NCBI GenBank assembly: GCA_013003215.1
Contig: JABDKD010000215.1
Coordinates: 1 to 50,391 of the forward strand
Origin: Pyrinomonadaceae bacterium
GTDB taxonomy: Bacteria; Acidobacteriota; Blastocatellia; Pyrinomonadales; Pyrinomonadaceae
DNA: 50,391 nucleotides
Direction: 5' to 3'
Each line of letters starts with the position of its first letter. Position 1 is the first letter of the stretch. The notes below the pieces were generated by a model. That model saw nothing but the letters and a program-made list of their open reading frames with translations, ran no database searches and was not told where the DNA came from. Of the stretch, positions 42,542 through 50,391 are shown piece by piece. The translations under genes and the position numbers were made by a program.

Positions 42542-43474
42542 CTAGCCATTGAGAGAATTTCCTTTAACGTCACGGCTTACCAATTCCGGTTCTACTCCCC
42601 TTCGAATTTTAAGTGCGAAAGAGAGTGTTCCGGATTTTCCGTATTCTGCAGGTGTTGCCAAAGCGGTGTATGTTGATTGGTCATATGCCAGTGCTACATC
42701 ATACTTATAGCCAGTAGATTCAACACTTAGCGCATCCGTTGGCACGTATCCTTTTTGTACAAGAGTACGCAAATCCGCATATTTCCCTTTGTTCTGAAGT
42801 GAGTAGACAGCTTGAGCTTTGCTAATCCGGTTCAGCATCGCTTTCGCCTCTTCATGGTGAACATCCATTCTTAAGGAGAAAAAGTAGTTTTTTCCTTCTT
42901 TTCGAACTCTCTTTTCACCTTCTGCGTCAGCAACCAGCAAGACCCAATGATCTCCGTTCTTGCGCAATTGAAGTTCCGAGATTTCGGGTTTGCCCGTTTT
43001 CGGGTCAGGCATTCTGACTGTAACAGTGGCTTCGTTGCCGGTCATGATCTCGCCGTTAATCGGCATTTTTTCAGGTACCATTCCGGCAAGTTTTCTGAAA
43101 TCAACGCCGAGGTCAGAAACTTCGCGGTCCGAAAGCCCCTCTACCGCCGGCCGCAGATTTGTCAGGATGAGTGCGTCCTTGAAACGATTCTCACGCAACC
43201 TGTCATAAAAGACCTTGACGGTATCAGAGGGAGAGTTTTCTTTTATTTCTATAGTGGGCCCGGAAGTTTTTGGAGCGGTGGATTCAATTGGCTGGTTGCG
43301 CGAAGCTTTGTGGCTGTTCTTTTGAGCAACAGTTTTGTTGTCAGATTTTACGGGTGAAGTCCTTTTGCCGGCGGCACTCGAACAGGACCAGCCGAGAAGC
43401 ACCAAAACGCATACGCCTAACAACAAAAGAAACGCGCCAAATCGAATTTCACCCTGGATCATCTTGAGAGTCAT
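42542..43474 (-). CDS. Membrane-anchored DUF4878/NTF2-like protein with pilin-like C-terminal part
   Basis: 310 residues; AGGAG lies 5 nt before the ATG. A hydrophobic segment (FGAFLLLLGVCVLVLLGWSC, 12-31) ends in a Cys that is only a poor lipobox (GWSC), so it may be a plain membrane anchor. Residues ~85-190 (SDTVKVFYDRLRENRFKDALILTN to DGDHWVLL-like KNGDHWVLLVAD) resemble DUF4878 NTF2-like domains. The last ~100 residues (EEAKAMLNRISKAQAVYSLQNKGKYADL, LSVESTGYKYDVAL, ALATPAEYGKSGTLSF) resemble the head domain of type IV pilin-like proteins. Function is unknown. Confidence 0.7.
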   Translation of the reverse strand: MTLKMIQGEIRFGAFLLLLGVCVLVLLGWSCSSAAGKRTSPVKSDNKTVAQKNSHKASRNQPIESTAPKTSGPTIEIKENSPSDTVKVFYDRLRENRFKDALILTNLRPAVEGLSDREVSDLGVDFRKLAGMVPEKMPINGEIMTGNEATVTVRMPDPKTGKPEISELQLRKNGDHWVLLVADAEGEKRVRKEGKNYFFSLRMDVHHEEAKAMLNRISKAQAVYSLQNKGKYADLRTLVQKGYVPTDALSVESTGYKYDVALAYDQSTYTALATPAEYGKSGTLSFALKIRRGVEPELVSRDVKGNSLNG

Positions 43475-43750
43475 GGAAACTCCTGAAGGAAGGAATGTCT
43501 GGAATGCCTTGACGGCTTCCGGATGGAATGAAGTAAGGGAGCGTGTTGAACCGCTTTCAACACAGAGTAAACATTATAGCACGGTTAAAAGAAACACAAA
43601 ACCACTTTTACTTCCGTTGAGCGGCCGTGAAGAACCCCTACTCAATTGTCCACTTCAGGTCCAGTGCCTTGAGCGTTCTTTTCGGTCATCGGATCGACAC
43701 AAATGTAAATCGGACAAAGAGTTTCGAGTTAAAGCGCGAAGACCCCGGAC

Positions 43751-45658
43751 TCATGGAGTTTCAGGTTCGGAATCTTTCTTCGGCATGGACAGTTCCGCCT
43801 CCACTGTTCTTCCGCGTTGAATTCTAATTTTTACTGCATTCTTCAACAACTTTCGTACCCAGTTATCGAGGGATTCGGGCGTCGCATCACGCGTCTTTGG
43901 CTCGTTACTGCCGTCTTTAACAAAGAGGTAGTATTCTCCGGGCCTGTCAGACAATTCAAAGGTAAAGTCATCACCGATGTAATCCGAGTCACCGAGAAGG
44001 TACGCCCGGTAGAGGCTAATGTCAGCTCGCACGGGCATCATGTATGCGTAAATATAGTCGGTCTGCTTCGCGTCGATCACTTTTCCCGTTACCTTGCCGG
44101 ATCCACTTGAAAGTACAACGCGAAACCCCTCGAGCTTTTGACCTGCCTCTACTTTAATCGGCTGATCCATCACATTCTTTCCCTTATATGTGATCGACTT
44201 CGCGTAGTGCTCATCGCTCGCCCTAACACTGATGAAGTATTCTCCTTCTTTAAGATCGTCAACGCTGAATTCAGTCTGGACCATCTGGACAGTTTCTTCA
44301 GATTCATAGTCCGTGGTTTCCGGAGTGTCAGAGGAGGCCCGGTCGGTCCTCGAATCCGCATAGACCCATACCGAGTCGGGAAGTTCCCTGTTCCCCTCAA
44401 CCGTAATCGTCCCTTCGAGCTTAGCTTCTTCCGCAATCCTCAAAATCACTTCGTTGCGTTCACCTTCCAGGATCTCGAACTTGTGTTCAGAAGTCGCGTA
44501 GTTCGGTCTCGCCCCCGGGTCCGCATCGGGATCGTCATACCTTCGGTAGGAGGCCTCCGCAACAGTGGCGACATACTTGCCGGGCAGCATATCCTTAAAC
44601 CGCCAGACGCCTTCCTTGTCGGTCGTTGTCGTTCTTATCTGCTTGGACTGATAGTCGAAATCCTCTTTCTTCCCTTCCCGTTCAAAGGTCACCTCGATCC
44701 CGTCAACCAACGCATTGTTGTTCTTGCCTACAACCCTTCCAACTACTTCGTAGAGTTCGCGCGGAGCCAGTGTTATGTCTATATCCTGAAGCTCCTCTCC
44801 CACAAAAACCTGTAGAGCAGAGGCATCTACTTCCGTCTTCGCATTGGGGTAATAAGTTTTCAATTCCGAAGTGTTGAAATACCGTTGCGTGCTATACGCG
44901 GAGATTTTAGTATTCGACCCGTCAAAAACCGAAGGCTCTGCAACCATGACCCGGTATTCACCCTCTGGAACCCCGGCGAACCGGTAGTATCCGCGGTCGT
45001 CTGTTTGAGCCGTGCCAATGCCGGACATCGCCATGATCACTTTAAATTGTACAGTTTTTTCTATTTCCGTTTTCTCCGAAGACGGATCAATCGGTGGAAA
45101 CACCGGTAGAAGAGAGACCTTGGCGCCAATCAATGGTGCGCCGTCCTGATACATCACGCGGCCACTAACCGCACCGCCCCGTCTTACCCCAACTTCGATT
45201 TGAGCTTCTGAAACGCCGTCAATCATGTATTGCCGGAATACAGGACTTTCACGATCGGCAAGGGTTGGGTTCAGAATTCCCGGGACCTTGAGCACGGCCT
45301 GGTATATACCCGGCGCAACATCCTTCATTACAAATTCGCCAAAATCATTCGTCAGGACAGACTCAACGTTTTGATAATCCCACACGCCGGAAACTGGCGA
45401 CACGGTCTCATTTGGGTCGGTATTTAGCTTCTTTATTCTTACGAACCCTATCCAGCTTCTTCGCAGAGGCTGACCGGTATCTTCATAAAAAACCCTGCCT
45501 CTGACAGTAGTCGTCGGCTCCTCTTCCGTTGTTGCTGCCGCGTCACGGGCAGCATCCTTAACTTTATCTACTGCCGCTTTGGCCGCATCTGCCGCTGACT
45601 GGCCCAGGACCCCTATAGAAAGTAAAAGCGCAATCAGCAATGTGAAAATCGACTTCAT
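43751..45658 (-). CDS. Secreted carboxypeptidase-regulatory-like multidomain protein (tandem copy 2)
   Basis: 635 residues from the ATG at 45658, supported by AGGA 6 nt upstream and a signal peptide (MKSIFTLLIALLLSIGVLGQ). After an Ala/Lys helix (ADAAKAAVDKVKDAARDAAA) it is a string of beta-sandwich CarboxypepD_reg/SdrD-like repeats. Examples are TTVRGRVFYEDTGQPL, NDFGEFVMKDVAPGIYQAVL, QTDDRGYYRFAGVPEGEYRVMV, TDKEGVWRFKDMLPGKYVATV. It has no peptidase motif. It is 30-40% like its neighbour at 45678-47522 by eye, so they are tandem paralogs in one unit (19-bp gap). A role in surface structure or polymer binding is a guess. Confidence 0.85.
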   Translation of the reverse strand: MKSIFTLLIALLLSIGVLGQSAADAAKAAVDKVKDAARDAAATTEEEPTTTVRGRVFYEDTGQPLRRSWIGFVRIKKLNTDPNETVSPVSGVWDYQNVESVLTNDFGEFVMKDVAPGIYQAVLKVPGILNPTLADRESPVFRQYMIDGVSEAQIEVGVRRGGAVSGRVMYQDGAPLIGAKVSLLPVFPPIDPSSEKTEIEKTVQFKVIMAMSGIGTAQTDDRGYYRFAGVPEGEYRVMVAEPSVFDGSNTKISAYSTQRYFNTSELKTYYPNAKTEVDASALQVFVGEELQDIDITLAPRELYEVVGRVVGKNNNALVDGIEVTFEREGKKEDFDYQSKQIRTTTTDKEGVWRFKDMLPGKYVATVAEASYRRYDDPDADPGARPNYATSEHKFEILEGERNEVILRIAEEAKLEGTITVEGNRELPDSVWVYADSRTDRASSDTPETTDYESEETVQMVQTEFSVDDLKEGEYFISVRASDEHYAKSITYKGKNVMDQPIKVEAGQKLEGFRVVLSSGSGKVTGKVIDAKQTDYIYAYMMPVRADISLYRAYLLGDSDYIGDDFTFELSDRPGEYYLFVKDGSNEPKTRDATPESLDNWVRKLLKNAVKIRIQRGRTVEAELSMPKKDSEPETP

Positions 45659-45677
45659 AAGTAATCCTGACGGCAAC

Positions 45678-47522
45678 CTACCTTTGGGTCAGTTGTACCG
45701 ATTTTTCCTGTTTGGAGATCACTTCAACCCTGACAGCACCCTCTCGCTGTTCTTCGATCCACGCCGGGATATCGCGCGGATTTTGAGGTGCGCTGGACCT
45801 GCTTACAACCACAAGTGCATATTCACCGGGCGGCAAGCTCATCGAAAAACTTCCGTCATCTTTAACGCGAGCAGTTTTACCGCCTCCGAACAGGAATACC
45901 GAGGAAGCGTCCTCGCTTGCTTCAAGAGCGACAATAAAGGCCTCTTCGCCCTGTCCATGCCCAACGACCGTGCCATTGATGCGGCCCATATCCGTCGAAA
46001 CTACAACTGTGACGTTTTTCAGATCCTCGCCGTTTTCAAGTGAAATAACCTTGTTCTCGGCTATGCTGTTTCCAACTCGAATCTCTTTTACAAAAAAGCC
46101 GGCGCTCATGAGCTCTATTCGGTAGTCGCCTTCCTGAAGCCTTCCGAAATCAAATGGGGCAGATCTTTTATCCTTTGAACGTTGATTGTTGCCCGAAAGG
46201 TAATTGGGACGAACGATATCCCCGGTTTCCTCATTCTTTGCAGTCAGCATGAGAAAATCGGTAAGATCCCCGCCGTCTTCCCGCACAATCTTTCCACTCA
46301 ATCCACCTCCAACCGGCACTTCGAACCGGATCCCGCTTAAATCCCCATCCGTGATCTCTATGTCCTGTGATACCGAAGGATACCTGGCCTGCTCGGGCAT
46401 CGGCGCATCGGTTTTTGAGGAACTCCTGTATTGCGGCTTCTGCGTGGCGGTCAACCTGTACTTTCCCGCGGGAAGATTGGTGATCGTCCATTCAGCCGGG
46501 AGCGAGTCCCCGTAGTTCCAGGTGTTCGAAGTAGCCCTGATCATGGTCGCAAGCGCCCTCGTACTACGGTTCGAACCATCCTTTTCTTCATCATCTTTTA
46601 TCGGTACAAAACTGACCTCGAAATTCCGGAGCGGTTCCCCCGTGTCTTTTCGGACCACGATGCCGGCAACATCGTAAAGTGTTCGTTCCGGGAGGGTAAT
46701 GTTGACACCCTCAGTGGTACCGCCGTAGTAAGCCTCGACCTGTTCTGCTGATTTCAAATCTCCGACACTGGGAAAGTAAGTTCGAAACGGATTTTCGCCG
46801 AACGCCAGGAAATCCATGCCGGATGAATACGAATAGACTTTTTTGTTCTTGTGAGAGACGGGCTCAGTTGCTCTGACTAAATAAGGCCCCGCGGCAATTC
46901 CCGAAAATCTAAAGACACCACGGTCATCGGTTTCCGCCGTATAGAGCCCGTTAGCCATCACGGAACTCAATAGGGAATTCTCTTCTCCGATCGCGGGAAG
47001 CGCCTCAACCTTTAATCCAACTGCCGGCTCGCCGTCGAAGTACCTGATCGCACCGGTTATGGTTGCTCCCCTTCGCGCACGGACCATGATCTGGTACTGC
47101 CCACCGCTTTCAACCTCGACCCTTGGAAAAGTTGATTCGAGCTTGGTCAAACGATCCTTCTTTGTAATCGCCCTTGAATTGAATGCTTCCGGATTTAGGA
47201 TCCCTCGGTTTTTAACAACGGGATAGTAAGCACCGGCCTTCAAATTCTCATAGACGAAGTTCCCGTGCTCATCCGTTCTAACAAACTCGCCTGATGTCCT
47301 ATTCCCATCTATGTTTGTAAACCCAATTAGCGCATAACGTACCGGCGCTCCGGTGTCAGCGTATACAAGCTTTCCCCTCACCGTCGCACCCGGAACTTTG
47401 GGAGGAGGATTGTATTTCTGCGGCACCGGAGGGGGAGGCGGCGGCGCACTTTGACCCGTGATCGGTGCGGTCAGCACATTCAAAAAAACTACGATCAAAG
47501 TAACGGATTTAATTAAGGTCAT
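45678..47522 (-). CDS. Secreted carboxypeptidase-regulatory-like multidomain protein (tandem copy 1)
   Basis: 614 residues. Signal peptide (SVTLIVVFLNVLTAPITGQ) and a proline-rich linker (SAPPPPPPVPQ) precede repeated CarboxypepD_reg sandwiches: ATVRGKLVYADTGAPVRYALIGF, TDEHGNFVYENLKAGAYYPVV, ETDDRGVFRFSGIAAGPYLVRA, and a final DDGSFSMSLPPGEYALVVVS. Four to five repeats are present. It shows the same order of motifs as the next gene downstream and is likely the product of a tandem duplication. No enzymatic motif is seen. Confidence 0.85.
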   Translation of the reverse strand: MTLIKSVTLIVVFLNVLTAPITGQSAPPPPPPVPQKYNPPPKVPGATVRGKLVYADTGAPVRYALIGFTNIDGNRTSGEFVRTDEHGNFVYENLKAGAYYPVVKNRGILNPEAFNSRAITKKDRLTKLESTFPRVEVESGGQYQIMVRARRGATITGAIRYFDGEPAVGLKVEALPAIGEENSLLSSVMANGLYTAETDDRGVFRFSGIAAGPYLVRATEPVSHKNKKVYSYSSGMDFLAFGENPFRTYFPSVGDLKSAEQVEAYYGGTTEGVNITLPERTLYDVAGIVVRKDTGEPLRNFEVSFVPIKDDEEKDGSNRSTRALATMIRATSNTWNYGDSLPAEWTITNLPAGKYRLTATQKPQYRSSSKTDAPMPEQARYPSVSQDIEITDGDLSGIRFEVPVGGGLSGKIVREDGGDLTDFLMLTAKNEETGDIVRPNYLSGNNQRSKDKRSAPFDFGRLQEGDYRIELMSAGFFVKEIRVGNSIAENKVISLENGEDLKNVTVVVSTDMGRINGTVVGHGQGEEAFIVALEASEDASSVFLFGGGKTARVKDDGSFSMSLPPGEYALVVVSRSSAPQNPRDIPAWIEEQREGAVRVEVISKQEKSVQLTQR

Positions 47523-47758
47523 ATAGGTCTTGGGATATAGCCGAATTCTTCCGCCAATCTACACCCGCCATTTTCAAAAGGCAAGATTGTTTTCTCCGGC
47601 CGTCAAGCTGGCTTTGTCGCTCTATCCACGGGGGTGTCGAAGATGATGGCATCTCATTTCACCACAAGAACGTAAGTTTGATGCATCTCTTGCCGAATTA
47701 GGTTTCCAAACAGCACAAGGTCAAATATAATCTCAAAAACCCAATTCGGAGCATCCTT

Positions 47759-50080
47759 ATGAATCAAGTCCTAACTCTTCGACGGTTTCTCGCCGTTAAT
47801 TTGCTTATATTCGTCTTTTCGGCCTTTGTTTACATGCAGCCCGCGCCGAAGGACGTACTTGGCTTCACTCCCGGCGAAGACTACAAACTCGCTAACTGGT
47901 CAAAGATCGTCGAGTATTTCCAAAAACTCGACGCGGCCTCTGACCGCGTGGTCTTTAAAACAATTGGGAAAACAACGTTGGGCAAACCATTTTCCTATGC
48001 TCTGATCTCATCGCCGCAAAACCTACGGCGGCTCGACTACTACAAGGACATAAACGACAAACTTGCTGACCCGCGAAAGATTGGGCGCTCGATGAGTGAG
48101 GCCCGGAAGCTCGCCAAAAAAGGAAAGACATTTGTACTCATTACCCATGGAATTCACTCGACAGAAGTCGGTTCGACGCTTACCTCGACAGTAATCGCGC
48201 ACCGGCTTGCGACATCCAAAGAAAAGAGAATTCGCAAGATCTTAGACAACACGATCATAGTAATTGTTCCATCGCTCAACCCGGATGGCGTCGACATCGT
48301 TAAGAATTGGTATGACAAGACCTTGGGAACCAAACATGAAGGCACTTCACCGCCCGAGCTCTATCACAAATATGTGGGGCATGATAACAACCGCGACTGG
48401 TACGCCTTCACGCAGGTTGAGACGCAAATGACGGTTGAGAAGATCCACAACGTTTATCACCCGCAAATAGTCCACGATATTCACCAACAAGGAAGAAACG
48501 GGGCGCGGTTTTTTGTTCCGCCCTATTTGGATCCTGTTGAGCCGAATGTTCCTAAGGAAATCGTAGAAGGATACACGGAGATCGGCGAGTACATCGCCGA
48601 CAAGATGCGCAAGAGTGGAAAACAGGGAATCACGACGGCATCCACGTATGACGCCTGGACCCCGGCGCGCGCATATTCGCATTATCACGGCGGTGCACGC
48701 ATTCTCAGTGAGACCGCTTCGGCGAGACTGGCTTCTCCGGTAACGATTGATCCGAAAGATCTGTCAAGCAGACGCGGCTTTGACGTCAATAAGGTTTCGA
48801 GAAACTATGGTCCGCTTTGGAAAGGCGGTCGCTGGGGAATCGGCGACATCGTTGATTATATGCAAACGGGAGCATTCCACCTTCTTGATCATGCCGCGGC
48901 CAACCGCGAGAAATGGCTGAAACGCTTTCACACGATCGGCTACGACGCCACGCGCCCGCGAAAATCCGGCGAGTTGAATGCGTTTGTGATCGAACCGGGA
49001 TCGTCGCGATTGGTGCAGGCACTAAAGCGAGCGGGAGTCGAGGTTGAGGATGCCGATGCGTTTTCAGTCGGGAATAAGCGATTTAGGAAACGCTCGAAAG
49101 TCGTCAGGCTTGATCAACCATATGGCTCGTTTGCAGTCGCAATGATGGGACGGGTGCAGTATCCAAATCTCATCGACGATTTAGGAAATCCAATACCGCC
49201 TTATGATGTGACCGCGCACGATTTGGCATTATTGACGGGAGTTGAGGCCATGCCCGTTTATCAACCTTTCAAGTTTCCAAAGCCGGAATCTATCCAAGGA
49301 TTTGGTGACGGCGGCGGACATCCATGTAATGACACCTACACTTTTGGGGCGTTCCGTTCGAGCATACCTTCGATGGATGAAGGGTGGACCAGATGGGTGA
49401 TCGAAAGATTCAGCAGTCCTGTCAGATTTCGATATCTAAATGATTATTGCAAGGTTGAGAAGGAACCCTTCTATATTGGAGACACCTGGGATCCGACAAA
49501 GTCGTCAGTTGTCTTCCCCGATCAGTCGCCAAATCAGATCTTGAACGGCTACCCGGATGGCTCGATGCCCAAAGACTATGTCGGCGGTGTCGGGACAGAA
49601 GGTGTTGCGAAGCTCAAAAAGTATGTCGAAGACGGAGGAACGCTTGTGTTTATGAACAACTCCTCGAACTTCGCCATCGAGCAATTCGGCCTCCCAATAA
49701 AGAACATTGCGAAGGACTGGGAAAGAAAGGACTTCTATATTCCGGGATCGATCCTGCGAATCGAGCTGGACACGGCTCATCCGGTTGCCAAAAGCATGGA
49801 TAGAGAATCAATTGCCTGGTTCCAGCGATCGCCTGTGTTTGAAGTTCAGAACTCTGAAAACGCTTCAATGGAAGTCAATGTCATAGCAAAGTATCCCGAA
49901 GACGCGGAAAAAATACTTCTGTCCGGTTGGGCACACGGTAAAGAAAGAATTGCCGGCAAGGCGGCACTTGTTGAAGTCAAGATGGGCAAGGGCAAGATAG
50001 TTCTGTTCGGGTTCCGTCCGCAGTATCGTGGTCAGGCACAAGCAACGTTCCCGCTCATGTTTAACGCTTTGTCCTACTAG
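47759..50080 (+). CDS. M14-family zinc carboxypeptidase, exported
   Basis: 773 residues; GGAG sits 7 nt before the ATG. A hydrophobic N-terminus (FLAVNLLIFVFSAFVYM) acts as signal or anchor. The peptidase domain (~40-390) has the zinc motif HxxE in ITHGIHSTEVGS, NPDGVDIV, an NNRDWYA arginine and the third zinc ligand in IVHDIHQQGRNG. A plausible catalytic Glu is in ILSETASARL. The remaining ~380 residues are a C-terminal extension with a glutamine-amidotransferase-like fold hint (GGTLVFMNNSSNFAIEQFG, GKIVLFGFRPQYRGQAQAT). Architecture and length match large secreted M14 enzymes of Acidobacteriota and relatives. It is transcribed away from the tandem secreted proteins. Confidence 0.9.
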   Translation: MNQVLTLRRFLAVNLLIFVFSAFVYMQPAPKDVLGFTPGEDYKLANWSKIVEYFQKLDAASDRVVFKTIGKTTLGKPFSYALISSPQNLRRLDYYKDINDKLADPRKIGRSMSEARKLAKKGKTFVLITHGIHSTEVGSTLTSTVIAHRLATSKEKRIRKILDNTIIVIVPSLNPDGVDIVKNWYDKTLGTKHEGTSPPELYHKYVGHDNNRDWYAFTQVETQMTVEKIHNVYHPQIVHDIHQQGRNGARFFVPPYLDPVEPNVPKEIVEGYTEIGEYIADKMRKSGKQGITTASTYDAWTPARAYSHYHGGARILSETASARLASPVTIDPKDLSSRRGFDVNKVSRNYGPLWKGGRWGIGDIVDYMQTGAFHLLDHAAANREKWLKRFHTIGYDATRPRKSGELNAFVIEPGSSRLVQALKRAGVEVEDADAFSVGNKRFRKRSKVVRLDQPYGSFAVAMMGRVQYPNLIDDLGNPIPPYDVTAHDLALLTGVEAMPVYQPFKFPKPESIQGFGDGGGHPCNDTYTFGAFRSSIPSMDEGWTRWVIERFSSPVRFRYLNDYCKVEKEPFYIGDTWDPTKSSVVFPDQSPNQILNGYPDGSMPKDYVGGVGTEGVAKLKKYVEDGGTLVFMNNSSNFAIEQFGLPIKNIAKDWERKDFYIPGSILRIELDTAHPVAKSMDRESIAWFQRSPVFEVQNSENASMEVNVIAKYPEDAEKILLSGWAHGKERIAGKAALVEVKMGKGKIVLFGFRPQYRGQAQATFPLMFNALSY

Positions 50081-50391
50081 CCACGGAATAGACACGAAAT
50101 CTCCCCCTGGAGCGCGGACGGCTCGTTCGCCAGATCGCTTGCGGCCGTCGATGTCTTGATAAACTTTTGAGCGAACTTCGGATCTCTTTGGGAGCGCGGA
50201 TCTCCAGGTCCGCCACGGTCGCTTGCGGCCGTCGAAGTATTGATAAACTTTTGAGCGAACTTCGCTTCTCTTTGGGAGCGCGGATCTCCAGGTCCGCCAC
50301 GGTCGCTTGCGGCCGTCTATTTTTTTGGGTAATGCTTGCTGGTTCCTCTTCATAGTGTCGTTGCGGCCTTTCGGCCGCTGCGGACCTGGAG
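50081..50391. other. Repeat-filled region after the last gene
   Basis: Begins with TAGCCACGGAATAGACACGAAAT, akin to the element ends near 16958, and continues into 84-bp tandem repeats. No gene is seen before the window edge; ORFs here only traverse the repeats. Confidence 0.6.
50135..50318. repeat. 84-bp tandem repeat, two full copies plus partial
   Basis: Copies start at 50135, 50219 and 50303 (TCGCTTGCGGCCGTC...). Each contains GAGCGCGGATCTCCAGGTCCGC, and the two full copies differ by only a few bases; a degraded earlier copy is visible at 50109-50134. The TCTCCAGGTCCGC motif reappears inverted at the very end (CGGACCTGGAG, 50381-50391). Confidence 0.92.

Noticed and set aside
47523..47758. 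Search for a further small gene or RNA upstream of the M14 peptidase
   Set aside because: No ORF with a ribosome site, hairpin with T-tract or tRNA-like fold could be supported.

Overview
The window looks like a chromosomal segment of an environmental Gram-negative bacterium, most plausibly an Acidobacteriota member of the Blastocatellia/Pyrinomonadaceae type. This is an inference from roughly balanced G+C, an XrtA-type exosortase with an exopolysaccharide (EPS) operon, MglA/MglB, secreted carboxypeptidase-regulatory-like proteins and a TonB receptor. No 16S or ribosomal gene is present to prove it. Almost everything is on the minus strand.

1-7.7 kb is a sulfur block. A type II sulfide:quinone oxidoreductase, a metallo-beta-lactamase/rhodanese fusion, a YgaP-like rhodanese, a DUF2892 protein and a universal stress protein form two transcription units. 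Each has a near-consensus sigma-70 promoter whose -10 region sits inside the same 20-bp palindrome. The ArsR-family gene next door probably encodes the repressor. A second group follows: ferritin-like lipoprotein, SulP transporter, a tiny membrane protein and a secreted rhodanese cut by the window edge. The tiny protein reads through an in-frame UGA that is followed by a SECIS-like hairpin with a GGUCG loop, so it is a candidate selenoprotein.

7.8-18.4 kb is mostly housekeeping: a large MscS channel, glmS, glmU, a YvcK-like factor, the mglB-mglA pair on the plus strand, a fasciclin lipoprotein and a tRNA-Val/tRNA-Asp pair. 18.6-21 kb holds a TonB-dependent receptor.

21.3-36.5 kb is a long minus-strand EPS/exosortase locus. 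In transcription order it contains a serine hydrolase, a PQQ-type sugar dehydrogenase, a polyprenyl synthase and an XrtA-EpsI fusion. After an internal promoter and a ~290-nt leader come a TPR lipoprotein, a 55-residue membrane protein not previously called, Wzz/GumC, an ExeA-like ATPase, a BY-kinase, a sugar phosphotransferase, a Wza-like export protein and a YCF48-like protein. These would make, polymerise and export a polysaccharide.

36.6-40.1 kb is the most unusual part. Three paralogous genes each encode an N-terminal PqqD-like domain, then an internal twin-arginine-like signal with an AxA site, then a ~30-residue tail with six conserved cysteines. One lies directly downstream of an HPr-kinase-like gene. 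This looks like a family of exported cysteine-rich peptides carried on a PqqD-type leader, possibly RiPP-like. No maturase is visible in the window.

40.4-50.4 kb carries an NTF2-like protein, a Gfo/Idh/MocA oxidoreductase, a PilZ protein, a DUF4878-like protein, two tandem carboxypeptidase-regulatory-like secreted proteins and a large M14 carboxypeptidase on the plus strand. It ends in an 84-bp tandem repeat.
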